From Triops longicaudatus (taxonomy: Eukaryota > Arthropoda > Branchiopoda > Notostraca > Triopsidae), in NCBI GenBank assembly GCA_022885665.1, contig JAGQDJ010000050.1:186001-250000 (forward strand): a DNA stretch of 64,000 bases, given 5' to 3'. This document shows, piece after piece, positions 1-12,400 of the stretch. Position 1 is the first letter of the stretch, and each line of letters opens with the position of its first letter. Under the pieces are notes generated by a model. It was given only the letters and a program-made list of their open reading frames with translations, did not search any database and had not been told where the DNA came from. The position numbers were made by a program, and so were the translations under genes.

Positions 1-834
1 AAAAATAGGTGTACATCTATGGTGGCCCTAAGTTAGGCAAACTATTAAGATATAATGCACTGGAATTAAAAAGTGAGACAACAAAGGTAACTCATGTTTG
101 GTACTTATTATTGTTTTCCAACCTAACTTGGTAACATTTAGTGCTTTTCACCAAAAGAATGGAATTTCACTTATTTTGGTGGTTGTATTCTTATTAATGT
201 GTAGTCACTCGTAAAGACAACAGTTTCTGTGTGAAGGATAAGTTCTAAGAATTACATAAAAATGTTTCCTAAATAATTCTTTAGTTATTTTAAACGATCG
301 GGTTTGAAATCCATGGACTGTAGTAAGAAAAAAAATTCTATAAAATCTTTCTTGACAGAGATGGATTTGAAATGGCTCCTATAATGACTATGTGCTGAAG
401 ATTACTTACGCATAAGCACAATTGAAGACTACATTGAAGAGAATGACGGCAGAGTGCCCCGCAAATACCGTTATTGCTAAAAAGTAAAGAACAAAACCAA
501 AATAACGGTTCCACAGGGGGCGATTGATAAAACGAGGATAATCTATTTTTAACAATTGTTACTCAATTGTTTCACTTTCAAGTTACGGAAGCTTCTCACA
601 TAGCCAGGGTGGACGCTTGCCTTGTAATCATAATTGCGGTTTATATTTCAACTCCAGTACTAAGTGAAAAGTGGAAAACCGTTGATGCTTTCAGTTGCCC
701 CTTCTCTAAATTCATCAAAAGGCAGAACATTGTTGCGCTAATCGTGGTCTGAATAACTTTGTTCATCGTTATACGATACAATCTAGTAACACATTTAACC
801 AGCTGTTTCTTGTTGTTACTTTTTTGGAATTCAG
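1..834. other. Left flank without a recognisable exon
   Basis: No convincing coding exon, RNA gene or repeat is visible. The open frames here lack an ATG and have no family resemblance. The first clear exon begins after a splice acceptor ending at 834 (TTTTTTGGAATTCAG), so this stretch is probably intron or 5' flank of the SEA/EGF gene, whose signal-peptide exon is either here unrecognised or left of the window. Confidence 0.5.
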
Positions 835-3800
835 GTTGTGGAGTGAATCGAAGCTGCAGTGCGGAGCCGTTCCACTCTGTTAGTCAAGAAGGACTCCACG
901 CCCAGCTTCAGCCTACGAAAGAGGTGTCAGGGAGAAATGCACGTTCGCTAGTAAAGTTTCCAGAAGATCCCGATGTTCGGTGGAAAGACACGCGTCTCGC
1001 CAAATTGGACAAAGCATGGAGTGCGGGCAAAGGCAAACATCAACAAGAAATCGGAGACGACAAGGCGAGTCTAAAGAAAAACTACAACGGGAACTACAGA
1101 GATGGCAAGTCTGACGCAAACTTGGATAGTCCTACCACGCCCTCGGAGCTACCCACCGAAGGTGACTACGAAGATGGCTACGAGACCGGTGCCTTCAACG
1201 TATCTTCCTTACGCCAATCTGAACGCAAAGCCGAACCGGACGTTCAAGATATCATATCCGGTATTGTGCACTTGTTAGGCAGCAAAGTGGCCCTGCACGC
1301 CGCCAACACGGACATCAACGCACCAAAACATCCATCTGCGTTACAAAACACGAGAATCAACAACCGTGGTCCGCCACGCGTTACCGAAATTCCCTTCGAA
1401 GCAATTCCTCTACAAGCCGGTAACTCGGCCAATCGACCACCGTTCGGTCCCATAAGACGACCTGGATGGCCGAACTCACCCTTGTCTACCAGTGCACCCT
1501 TACCTTTTGCCTCTGGCGTACCTTTGCCCGTTCAACTTGTCCCTACACGAGGCTCTGGTCCTAATACCATCCCTCTAAGACCAGACAGGCCATTACTGCC
1601 AAATCCTGGTGTTCCAAACCAGATACCGAGCAAACCAGAAGTTCCAGAAGCTCCAAGTGCACCAGCTTCAGCTGCAGTAGAGGAACCTGTACCCATTCCT
1701 TCAACGCCTGTTACCACCCCCGTACCAACAGTTACACCAGAAATAGAGCCATCGGTTGAAGATATTTCTGTCACGTTAACTGAGTCGAGCCTAGAGTCAT
1801 CTAGTAGCCAGTTAACTATACCTTCCTTGGTTACCACCCCCGAAGCGAAAGTGACCTCAAGGAATACAGCTTTGGAATCTTGGACTACACTCGAAATCTT
1901 GCCTACCAGTTCCAATATACCAATTTCATCCGTGACTCGTGCTGAAAGCAAGGTTACGTCAATTAGTAGTACAACCAGAGAAACAGCGCCCTCTTCTTCT
2001 GTTTATCTTGGTAGCAGCCAAGGCGATACCGCTATCCCACAAATTACGCTGCCTTGGGAAACTTCACTGCCGGCGACGAAAAATGCGTTTGTTCCAACGC
2101 GGTCTAGAACTCCCACGCTGGTGCCAACGCCCTCCAAGCCGTTAGAATCATCCGTAGCCATTGAGACTCCCACGCCACCTTTGGCTCGACCGGGTATGGT
2201 TTTCAGTGAGCAGTACGGCCCCGGTGGATATCAGGCCGGAACAGTGGAGGACGTTGATGTTATAACGAGCGATTTCCAGAATAGCTATGGAGCACCGGGA
2301 GAAACTTTCGAGCTAGTCGTTACCGCTGCGCAAAATTTCGGAGGTGGCGGACCGGTTGTGGGCAAACCTCATGTCATTCCAGGTAAATTGTGTTTTACAC
2401 GATGTTAGAATTTTCATAATTTCCTTGTGTAGTGAATATAGACGATATTCGAGATGGATTGGTTACGGCAGAGCAAGGTAAAGGGGACCAGTTCGTCTCG
2501 ATTGACGGACGAAAAACGTACTTCAACTTGTTCCCGACTGAAGGTGTTGGAGAAGCGGTCGGTAACAACAATATTGCACCAACAGCTGCTGCTAACTCTG
2601 TACCTACTCGCGTAAGTTTCGATCGAAAGGGAAATAAGCGCAGGACACTAACATTTTGGTTTATAGATTCCTGGTCAGTACCCGCACGGGCAGGGCCAGG
2701 TTGTCACGGGAACGCGAATAATACCTCCTAAGCAAGAATACCCCCGTCCCGCTCTACCACCAACAAACAGACCACAGCCTCCGCCTCAACCACCTGTAAC
2801 TCGACCACGACCACCGCCGTCCATTATTCGTAAACCTACGCATGCAACCCCACTAAGGTAAATCTGCGTTTTTAAGTAGTAAATTAATATTCTACAATAA
2901 AAAGGTTCTGGCCTCCGCCGGTCGTAAAGCAAAGTAAAAAAAAGAGTAATTAAAAATGGGTATAATAAAGCGAAACCTAACAGACTAATCTTCTAAATGA
3001 TGAAAAATTTCCAGCCAAAAATAACAATAAAATAATGTTTGAAAAAATATTATTATCAAATTGATAACGGCGTGAGTGTGGTTCGTTGCTGTTACAAAAC
3101 TAGATCGAATACGCGAAAACAAAGATAAGAGCGAAGAAACAAGTTAACACTGGGAAGTCAATTAATAAAACGTTGGGAATTTCAGTCGTATCGACGCATG
3201 CATCGTTGGCGACCCGTCGACGTGTAGCGATCCCAACGAAGTATGTCGAACTGAAGACGCTGTGTCATCCTGCACCTGTCGACCAGGGTATGGAAGGCGT
3301 AGGGCATCGGAATCTTGTCGCGGTAATTCTTGCTAATTAACGATTTTCGGTTTATATATTGTTAAACTTTCGTTGCTAAATCATTACAGCTTTGGTGGCA
3401 GTGGGAATTTCCATCAAACTGGACAGGTTTGACGACCGTCGTTTGGCCTGGGCTAGCAAATATGCCAATCCAGACAGTCCTGACTTCCAGCAGCTGGCAT
3501 GGGAGTCGAAACAAGCCGTAAGATACTAAATAATATCATCAAAGCTGGGTTGTAACGAGCTTTTTCTCTCTAGATTAATTCTGCCTTACAGTCCACGCCT
3601 TTATCGCCTTTGTACATGTCTGCATCTGTCAAAAACTTGTATACAACGGATGGAAAGGTCGTTGTCAATGCTACGGTGTATTTAGACGAGACACCAGAGA
3701 CTCTTAGTCCAGCGATAAAAAATCAATTGCAGGCGCAGCTAGTATCAGTCATAAAAGCCCGTAACAACAACATCGGCCAAAGTCGACTTTGGGCCGACGG

Positions 3801-5711
3801 AATGACCAATTCCATGCCTCTTGTCCAGGTACTAGACATCAAAGAACATTTCTCCTTCTTTAGATGTCTTTTATTTATGTAACAACTTGTTTTTTAGGAC
3901 CTCGATGAATGTTCCTCATCAGAGCTTAATGACTGCCATGAAAACGCACTGTGTACCAATATCTTCGGTACTTTCCGGTGCCAGTGTTTGCCAGGGTATT
4001 CGGACCCTGAAGGTCAGTCTTTAACCAGCGCTGATCCTCATAAAGTCGGCAGAAAATGCTTAGCGTGCACTCCAGATTTCTGCCATGGCCGAGGCGAATG
4101 CAAGATAGAAAACGGGAAAAAATTCTGCCAGTAAGCTTTTGGTCCACAATCTTAAAAAATATACACTTTCAAATATATGAGAAACAATTATACTTCAAAA
4201 TAGATGTAGAGGCAATTATCAAGGCACACAGTGCGACATCGACGGTGAAGTCTTGGGTGTGGCTATCGGAGCTTCCGTAGCAGCGGTGGTAGTCATTGTG
4301 CTGACTTTAGTTTTCTTATGCCTTTGGTCCCGACGATGGAGGAAAGGACAAGGGGTCGGTGCACCTGGTCGGGGAATGGCAGCAGGCAAATTTCCATCCT
4401 TCCCTTACCAAGCAGCATTCCAAGATCGTTTGCGGTGGGCTCATTTAGCTGATGTGATGAGTCGAAATGTGTACGGGGTAAGACACCTTAAACTACTTCA
4501 GAAATTAATTTAAGATGTGAAAAACTTCTCAAATTCTTCATTTGTCTATATTTTCCGAATTATTGACTTGATTGTATGTGACGCATTGACAGAATCCTTC
4601 GAGTACTATCTATCCGACGTTATACCCTCAAAATCTTGTACCCCAACCCACCAATAACCCTCTTCAATACAATGTGGATGAAGCATCTTCCGGAGAAGAT
4701 GCGGGTAAAGCTCCTTTGAGAGCCGCCGCCTCGCTCCCAGTGAATTTGAAAGTGTCTTCCGTTATGGGCGGACTTGTGTCACACGTGGCTCGCCGGTTGA
4801 GTCGCAAAAAGAAATTACGTGTGAGTTTTCCTGTGACTTGACCTCATCCACTAACTGCACCTTTCCCCAGTTACGCATCATGTGCGCCTTGCTATATTGC
4901 TTTTCTTTATTGTTGCTTTACCAGCTTCGTCATCTTTTTGCAGTTGTATGTACATATATACAAATCTCTAATAGTTTACCTTTTACAGCCGGACCCTGTT
5001 CACGTAAGCCCGAACGTAGGGCTATTGAGTCCTGGATATCCTTTAGGGCATATGGTTCCTTTGAACGCCATGGGAACTCTGCCCAGTGTTAGTGCAAGTT
5101 TAGCACCGACGCTGCCGTTAGGATACCCTGGTAGCCGGTCTACCGCTGGCTCGGTATTAAGTTACGGAAAACGCAGACCGCCGCCTCCCCCATCCGTGCC
5201 GCACCCGCAGTCAAACAGTGTGGATAGCGATGATAGTACAGATGAAAGCGATGCACCGATTGGAGGACGTAACATACCTCGTCCACGGCCTAAGAGCAGA
5301 GCGTCTCTCTCGGTAGGCGTTCTGCATTTATATTTATATTTTATTTATATTTGTATTATGTTTGTATTTTATTATGTTTGTATTATATTTATTTTCTATA
5401 TGTCTTTATTTGTTATTTATTTTAGTACGTTTCTTTCTTTCACTTTACCATATGCGTAAAGTTGTATTTTTTCAATTTTCGAATTATTTAAACGGAGTGA
5501 ATCATTTTCCCTTCGGGTATTTGGTTTTAACGCAACACTTATTTTCATTCGACTAAGTAATTCTCTCTGTTCACAGGCTCAAAGCAATATTTATTACGAA
5601 GCGGACGCAGTCACGGTTACAAGCGAGATGAATCGTTTCCAGGGTAACCCAATGATGCAGATGAATATGCATCCTTATAACAGCCGATTTGGAGGCAGGC
5701 CGCTAATGTGA
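835..5711 (+). CDS. SEA/EGF single-pass transmembrane protein, MUP-4/MUA-3-like (5' end missing)
   Basis: Exons read as 835-2382, 2433-2611, 2667-2857, 3186-3322, 3390-3517, 3574-3828, 3898-4130, 4204-4477, 4593-4820, 4989-5312 and 5577-5711 (TGA); they sum in frame to about 1,209 residues. Order: a long Ser/Thr/Pro-rich mucin-like stretch (to about 2857), an EGF-like module (3186-3322, six Cys), a SEA domain (3390-3828), a calcium-binding type EGF starting DLDEC (3898-4020), a second EGF (4055-4240), one transmembrane helix (about 4250-4325, VAIGASVAAVVVIVLTLVF) followed by basic WSRRWRKG, and a cytoplasmic tail of about 290 residues ending GRPLM. This EGF-SEA-EGF-EGF-TM layout is that of nematode MUP-4 and MUA-3, which link muscle and epidermis to cuticle; vertebrate interphotoreceptor matrix proteoglycans share part of it. 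The family call is by architecture, so function is inferred. The true start was not found. Confidence 0.85.
3390..3828 (+). other. SEA domain with altered autoproteolysis motif
   Basis: Two exons of the SEA/EGF gene encode the SEA fold, beginning after the first EGF module with ALVAVGISIKLDRF and ending at MPLVQ before the DLDEC EGF. The position that is GSVVV in self-cleaving SEA domains reads GKVVV here (about 3655-3669), so the serine nucleophile is absent. Confidence 0.65.
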
Positions 5712-6510
5712 AAAGTCTATGAATCTATTTTATTTGTGAAAGTAATGTCCCTTGTTTCAAACCACGCTTAGCCAACTTCTGATGAAACGTTGGCTAGCAT
5801 GCTTGATATGCATTGCCCAGTGTTGTGTAATTGTCCAAAGGTAACTGTAATTTTAGCAACCACGGTTACATGGGGACGGTATTATTGTAATTGTGTGCTT
5901 CGGACTTAACGAAATTTACTGTTATAAACTTTGGATCAATGAGTAATGGTAGCCTGGTATTGTACTAAGTGATGTTACAGGCACGAAGAAGTGTGCGGTT
6001 GGCAGGTACAATCGCTGTGCGTACAATCGGATTTTTTACTACCTTCGAGGGGTACAATTGTAACGGACATTCAAACGGATCAGAGGTTGGTCGATAAAAC
6101 GGGTTCGTTAGAATGACGGGCTAAACACAACGTACAAAGTCGTGCAGTGTGCTATCTTGTACTCTGAAGTAGTTACTCCTGCGAGGGGTAAATTACCTAA
6201 TTGCGGTTCCCTACTTCCAATGAATTGTGTCAAGAATTTTACCCACGGCTACAATTACTCAACGACCGATGAAAATAATGACATGTAGTTGCCCCCATGA
6301 TTGCATAACACTGGTTCTGCCTTGTGTAAATATGTTTTATCTCTAACCTGTTCCATAATAAAGTGGTATCTATCGAACTGAAACAATATGAAAGAATAAA
6401 GTGCTCCTTCTAGAAAGAATAGTAACTGTAGACGCAAGGCTACAGTAGAGCTTTTATAGTAAACAAGTGCATACGGTAATGCGAATTTGTCAAATTACGC
6501 CCCTCGCGTA
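5712..6510 (+). other. 3' flank/UTR of the SEA/EGF gene
   Basis: No gene is seen. Two AATAAA hexamers, at 6357-6362 and about 6395-6400, could end the SEA/EGF transcript, giving a 3' UTR of roughly 650-690 bases. The pogo-type transposon begins at 6511. Confidence 0.4.
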
Positions 6511-6534
6511 GGGGAGAGTCGGGTGCTTTGACAC
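6511..6534 (+). repeat. Left terminal inverted repeat of the pogo-type element
   Basis: The 24 bases begin GGGGAGAGTCGGGTGC and end TTTGACAC. They match the reverse complement of 8384-8407 at every position and are preceded by TA at 6509-6510. Confidence 0.92.
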
Positions 6535-6694
6535 ACTTTTCACTCAAACTTTTTTCCTTACAAAAGTTATAAGCAAATATCAATTATTCCAACATTATTC
6601 TGTACTGAGCTCTTTCCGGTACATGTGCTAATTTTTCCCCACTCCTCGAGAAAATCGTTTAATTTTAAAAAAAAAGTTTTCCCAGAAGTCGTCT

Positions 6695-6756
6695 GTGTGT
6701 CATAATACCCGAACTTAGAGGGTACTATGACACACCTCGGGTGAGCTATGACACAG
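6695..6756. repeat. Subterminal iterons, left side
   Basis: Three degenerate copies of the inner TIR motif occur in alternating orientation: TGTGTCATAATACCCGA (about 6696-6712), GGGTACTATGACACAC (about 6720-6735) and CGGGTGAGCTATGACACAG (about 6738-6756). The shared core is (C)GGGT(G)-N-TATGACAC. Iterated subterminal sites often serve as transposase-binding sites; that role is inferred here. Confidence 0.65.
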
Positions 6757-6906
6757 AAGTAAACCTTGTTACTTTCAGACGTTTATTGATGTATTATAAC
6801 ACAGAACAATATAATTATATAAAGATAAAAAACTGGCCGCTAAATGGGGGACACTGGGTTATATTTTGATACTGGATTATGTTTTTAAAGTTAAAGCTCC
6901 GTATTT

Positions 6907-7767
6907 TTATGCGTCACTCAAAGAAGATGCGCCGTTGAACAAGGTTTTCTTTGCACGAGAAGACTTATTTAATTTCAGCCGAGGAGCTGCAGCCATTTTT
7001 TTACACTTTTTCTGTTCTAATTCAGCTAGCAGTTGTTTTCTTTCTGGAGTTTCCGTTATAACTTTGCTCTTGGTTCGCTTCCTCTTCTCAGGCCCAACTG
7101 ATTGTCGTGGTGCTGCCTTTGCTAACGGCCTTACCTCCTCAGTTGAAACAACTAAGGCTGGGAGTGTCGGAGACCCTGACATTTCTGGCTGATTTGCAGT
7201 TATTCTGGGTAGCTGATTTTCAGATACAATACTCTCAGGGCCAAAATTGTACGTTGTTAAGACTCTTTCCAAGTTGTCGAAGAAGAGATTGACATTTTCT
7301 CTATTGAAACTCGTGGCTCGCGTAAGACTACAAGGCTCTAGTTTCCGAAGACTGAGCTCGGGATTCCTGGTCATAAATCCGAAATACCAGTCTTTGCCAG
7401 CTTTTTCGCTGATTTCCTACGGTTTCGGAACGTTTTTCTTGTTCGCTTTAGCGAACTTATAAGCGAATTGCACAAACTGCCCATTCATCAGGCCATGGTG
7501 GACTTTTGATTTTTTTTAGTAAATACTTAGCCAGTAGATTTTCTTCCTTAAGCGTAAATAGACATTTACCCATTTCGTTCTTCTTTACTTCCGCACACGG
7601 AATATCTTTCGATATTTCCTCGCTCACATAGCGAGATAGCGTCTTAAAAGGTATGCCACACGCTTTTCCGGCACCTCTAATTGTCTCACACTTTTCGACT
7701 ACTAGAGCCACAGCAGTTTTAAGCTGCTTGTCAGTATACTGCCTTCATGTTGTTTCGAATCGCTCAT
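6907..7767 (-). pseudogene. Broken pogo/Tigger transposase, DDE core deleted
   Basis: From an ATG at 7767 the minus strand reads MSDSKQHEGS, then shifts frame near 7740 into a helix-turn-helix segment (LKTAVALVVEKCETIRGAGK) typical of pogo/CENP-B-like transposases. A second shift near 7480 and a stop near 7420 follow. The frame then resumes with GKDWYFGFMTRNPELSLRK and a segment (about 7374-7230) matching the stretch just before the first catalytic Asp in this family. The sequence then jumps to a basic C-terminal region (KRKRTKSKVITETPERKQLL, about 7130-7040) and ends at 6907. The whole DDE domain is therefore missing, and at least three small lesions add to that. Decay of a formerly functional gene is clear; the exact deletion ends are inferred. 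Confidence 0.82.
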
Positions 7768-7986
7768 TGTTCTAAAATAACACAACGCAAATGTCAGCAA
7801 CAAATAATCAAATTGGGTCGTAAGATCCAGTAATGGATTGTTTTCAACAGTTGGCTCTTCCTCAGGCCCTGTTTTTTTTTTAACCAAACTGACGCTACGT
7901 ATAATTGAGAAATTAAAAATACGTTTTTCTAGTTATATCATACATAACATTGGTTTCCCATTAATTTCTAGCTGTATAATCTTGCG

Positions 7987-8043
7987 GTCGGGTGCTATGA
8001 CACGTGTCAAACAAGCCGACTAGACGTGTGTCATAATAGCCGA
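7987..8043. repeat. Subterminal iterons, right side
   Basis: Three further copies of the same motif: GTCGGGTGCTATGACAC (about 7987-8003), directly followed by GTGTCAAACAAGCCGAC in inverted orientation, and TGTGTCATAATAGCCGAC (about 8026-8043). A last copy, TGTGTCATAGCACACCC (about 8368-8384), abuts the right TIR. Confidence 0.65.
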
Positions 8044-8383
8044 CACCGCCATTTTGAAGTAAACAGCAGTTTTCTCCAAGACGCCGCTGAATTGTACAAA
8101 AAGTTTAAAGGATTCAGGTACCTAAGACTAACACATATCACCTACCAAGTACTGGTAATTTTGCGTAGCATACACATGGTTTGACAGAGTTCAGTTTAGC
8201 ACCCAAAACAGCTGCAGCGGATGTGAAAAAACAACTTTTAATTTTTAGCTCGCGTCCACGCAACCTTTCTGCTTTAAACACTACGTTAAAACATTGTCAC
8301 TATAGATGTCTTTAAACAGTTTAAATCTTTTACGGAAATTCCCAATAGATGATTTTATAATAGCGTTGTGTCATAGCACACCC

Positions 8384-8407
8384 GTGTCAAAGCACCCGAC
8401 TCTCCCC
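8384..8407 (-). repeat. Right terminal inverted repeat of the pogo-type element
   Basis: The 24 bases begin GTGTCAAAGCACCCGAC and end TCTCCCC. They are a perfect reverse complement of the left end and are followed by TA at 8408-8409. Confidence 0.92.
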
Positions 8408-8409
8408 TA

Positions 8410-9429
8410 TTTATTAATCACTTCGGATTTCTAAAAGCTCGTGCAATGTAAGTGGAGTGATTTTTTCGCTAATTTTTTGTGTTAGATGTTCTTTAACTTA
8501 TCTTCAGCACAAAATGTATTTTAAGTTGTTTTCTTAGACACATGGATTCAGCGCTACAACAAAATTAAAATGGCTCGTTTCTTTAAAAAAATGCAAAGTT
8601 AAATTTTTTCTCAGGTACACTGTACTCTTTTTTTACGATAGTTCTCTCTTTTGGACTTTGTCGTATTAATTATGTCTCAGATTTTTTCCAATGCCATAAC
8701 GTTAGTTATGATTTTTATACAGTTTGTACAATATGTAAATTGCAGTGTCCCTACTGTGTGAACGACGCAGCCATGTTTTACTTTTTGAGAATATTTATTT
8801 CTTTATCATACACGCAAGACCTTTTTTAAAACAAATAAAAACGGTAGCTGATATTCACCTTCTCCACGAACCCGAAACTATATCTGTCTATAAAGAAAAG
8901 AGCGAACCAGTTGGAAGAGCGTGTGTGTCGGTGTAGTTTGCGAGAAAACGGAAAAGTTATGGGCCTCAAACGTCGAGGAATGAAGAAAGTAAATTAACTT
9001 AAAGGATTCTTAAAAAGAATTGATTGAGCTTTCATGAGCAGTTACATAACCAAAAATGACTTGAAGTACATTCAATACTTTTATTTACGAAAAAACTCAA
9101 CTGATCAATTAAACAAGGCTTCGAAAAAATGTCTTTCTGCTAACAGCATTAAACCATATGGAATTTTGTTACTGTCTGTAGGCGTATACACCGTAGAATT
9201 GTTGTCAATGTCTGTTGCTGTTCTCGTCCTCGAGAGAATTAGCGGCATTGGGCTAGCCGTTCGCAGTTTCTATCGCCAAATTTTGCGCCATTCGTCACTT
9301 AGCTTTGTTGACATTTACAAAAGAGCAATTTTGCGTTGTACGTATCAAGCGTCTTTCTGGAAGAATGTAGAAAAAGAAGTATTTAATAGATCTGCTTTGT
9401 AGGTTACTAATTGAATTTATTCAAGGAAA
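8410..9429. other. Intergenic region upstream of FANCM
   Basis: AT-rich sequence with no gene recognised. It should hold the FANCM promoter and 5' UTR. A 122-codon open frame from an ATG at 9034 ends at 9402, 27 bases before the FANCM ATG. It resembles no family I know and may be chance or an upstream ORF. Confidence 0.4.
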
Positions 9430-12400
9430 ATGGCTTTTGATTCTGATGATGAACTCGATGCGGATATGCTCCGTGCCATTGAAGAGAGCCGAATGATGTA
9501 TGAGTTGTCACAGTTAGAACTGTCTCCGAAAGCTGTTGCATCAACCAGCTCGGCCGCAAGAATTACAAGTGATCAAGCCACTTCAAATGATGACTACGAC
9601 TTTCCTGACATGGATCTTGACGAAGACGAGGAACTTTCCTTAGCCAAAGCTCTTTCTGAAGCTGAATTTTCTGAAGAACGCCGTAAAAACAAAGGCCAAT
9701 CCTTCACGGCATCAAACTTCGTAGCTACAAACAAACCCCTACCGTCGACAAGTATAAGTGTACTCCATTCAGAGACAGCTAGAACGGTTTCGACAGAAAC
9801 GACCCGTTTAGAAGATCTTCCCGGGTTTGATATTCGCGCGGGCCGAACATGGATTTACCCGACCAATTATCCTTTACGTCTGTACCAACGACAGATTGTC
9901 GAAACAGCCCTCTTCTACAACACCTTAGTCTCCTTGCCTACAGGTTTGGGCAAGACCTTCATAGCGGCAGTCGTCATGTACAATTTCTATCGATGGTACC
10001 CCCAAGCCAAAATAGTTTTCATGGCCCCAACCAAACCTCTTGTAGCGCAGCAAATCGAAGCTTGTTTTAATATCATGGGTATTCCGTTAGAAGTCACAGC
10101 AAAAATGACAGGTTTTTTATTATTCTAGCGAATTAATATCTCAAAATTAACATTTCTTTCTTTACTTATCTTAGGAGTGTCGAAACCGGAAGAACGCCGT
10201 AATCTATGGAAATCCAAGAGAGTCTTTTTCTTAACACCACAAGTGTTAAGCAATGACTTGAAAAGCGGTTTGTGCCAGCCTTATACTATCAAGTGTTTAG
10301 TTATAGACGAAGCCCATAGAGCTTTGGGTAAGCATGCCTATTGCGAGGTAGGACCGCAATAAGATTAGTACCATGCTTAAATGTCGCTTTCCATTAGGTT
10401 GTATCTGAGTTGAAACGAGCCGGTGAAAACTTTCGAATATTGGCCCTCAGCGCTACTCCTGGGTCGGATTTAAACGCCATCAAGAAAGTTTTAGAAAACC
10501 TTCTCATTAGCAAAATAGAGCTACGGACAGAATCAAGTCCTGAAATGCAAGCGTACAGTCACGAAAGAGATGTTCAAAAGATCGTTGTTCCGTTCGGGGC
10601 GGAAATATCGAAGCTCAAAGAACGTTTTGCTGACGTAAGTAATCGAAAAAAGAAATGCTTTTAATATTGTTCTCGAAACAAGGATTTAATCTTCTCATTT
10701 TTCTTCATTTTTTGTAGATAATAAGGTACTTCGGAAGGCGGCTAGTCCAGCATAAAGTAGTCTTAGGCCAAGATGTTGGTTTCATGACAATGTTCGCGGT
10801 ATATTTTAATAGCCATTCAAGCTAAGCTGACTAAAATATTCATGCTTTTTGTTTTAAGATCCGAAACTGCAAGGAAATTTTCAGCAATACACCTAGGATT
10901 GGCATGAACAAAACTACTGAGGGTATAATGCAATTCGATTTTGCGTTGTGCATGACGCTAGCCCACGGCATGGAATTGTTGCAAAAGCATGGCGTCCGAT
11001 CACTTCACAAGTACATTACCAGAGTACTCAACGGTACTGAAGGACATGCTGTTCGAAGTGCGAGGGAATTCAATAGCTACGAACCTTTTCGGATGTTCGT
11101 CGAAGAATTGAAATCCATTCTGGAACCTGTAGGTTGATTAAGTCAATAAGTGAGAAAGTTTCTATTTTTTATTCTTCCGAGCAGGCTAACGGACAACCAT
11201 TTGTGAAGGGCCATCCTAAGCTTGAGCGCTTAGAAAGCATAGTTTTAGAACATTTCAAGTCGTGTGAGGCGGAGAAGCGAAGTACCCGTGTAATGATTTT
11301 CAGCCAGGTAAATTATCCTTCATTTTAAGGCAGAAAAAGTTACACTGGTTTCTGGTAGTATCGAGAAAGTGTGGAGGAGATTACGGCCATGTTACAGATC
11401 CATAACCCTTTAATAAAGGCAATGAGCTTTTTGGGACAGTCGAAAGGCACAACACAAAAGCAACAGATAGAGGTAAGACTGAAAACTGTCAGTTGCCGTA
11501 AATATGTAACTGGTGTTTAAGAAACATGCATCGACTATTACTTTTTCATTTTATTGTTTTAATTTTTAAAACTTACGAATTAATGAGTACAGTATCTCTT
11601 TGTAACGAATATAACACTGTTCGGTAAATACGAAGTTCGTTATCTATATATTTACGCTTTATCTATGCATTTACGAAACTCGGGACTTCACGACTCATCT
11701 ACTATAGCCGACAGTTAGTTATGAAAGGTTTCATTTTATCGAGATTCTACTCTAAGATCGACGTAGGCTTGCGTGTTATTGGTCCTAATTTATCAGCTTA
11801 GTGAGTTATTTTTTTCTAGTTTTTTATCGTCTTGTTTATTTATTTACCGTTATACTCTTATTTATATATTTAGGTTGTGAAAAATTTCAAGAAAGGCGGG
11901 TACAATACGCTTGTTTCCACCTGCGTCGGTGAAGAAGGCTTGGATATTGGAGAAGTTGATTTGATTGTCTGTTATGATGCCTCAAAGTCACCCATTACAC
12001 TTGTGCAAAGAATGGGAAGAACCGGAAGAAAACGTAAAGGTCGAGTCTTTGTATTAGTAACCCAAGGAAAGGAAGAAAACGTAAATTAAAAAAAAAATAT
12101 ATATAATAAACTTGGACGAGTTATTGGAGTTTTTAAAAAATCGTGGTACTTAGGCCTACAACCAAAGCGTATATCAGCAAAGAAACATTTGCAAGTCGAT
12201 CCTGCGAGGAGACAAACTGCGAGAGTTCCTTTACACTGACAATCCGAGAATGATTCCGGAAGGTACTTACAAATATTATGTTTCGAAGCACCCTTCAGGA
12301 ACAATTTGTTAGGTTTGGAACCCGTTTGTCACGAGATGCATATGACAGTGGGAACCTACCACGACGCGAACGACAAATCAGATTCCAAGGCATCCGAAAT

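Larger units (their letters stand above)
6511..8407 (-). mobile_element. pogo/Tigger-type DNA transposon, internally deleted
   Basis: The 1,897-bp element is bounded by perfect 24-bp terminal inverted repeats (6511-6534 and 8384-8407, starting GGGGAGAGTCGGGTGC) and flanked on both sides by TA (6509-6510 and 8408-8409), the target-site duplication of Tc1/mariner/pogo elements. Inside on the minus strand is a decayed transposase with a CENP-B/Pipsqueak-like N-terminal helix-turn-helix, but without the DDE catalytic core. Short iterated motifs lie near both ends. It sits between the SEA/EGF gene and FANCM and interrupts neither. It cannot move by itself; any mobility would need a transposase elsewhere. 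Confidence 0.88.

Noticed and set aside
9034..9402. 122-codon open frame just upstream of FANCM
   Set aside because: It has an ATG but no family motif, and it lies where the FANCM promoter or 5' UTR should be; not distinguishable from chance.
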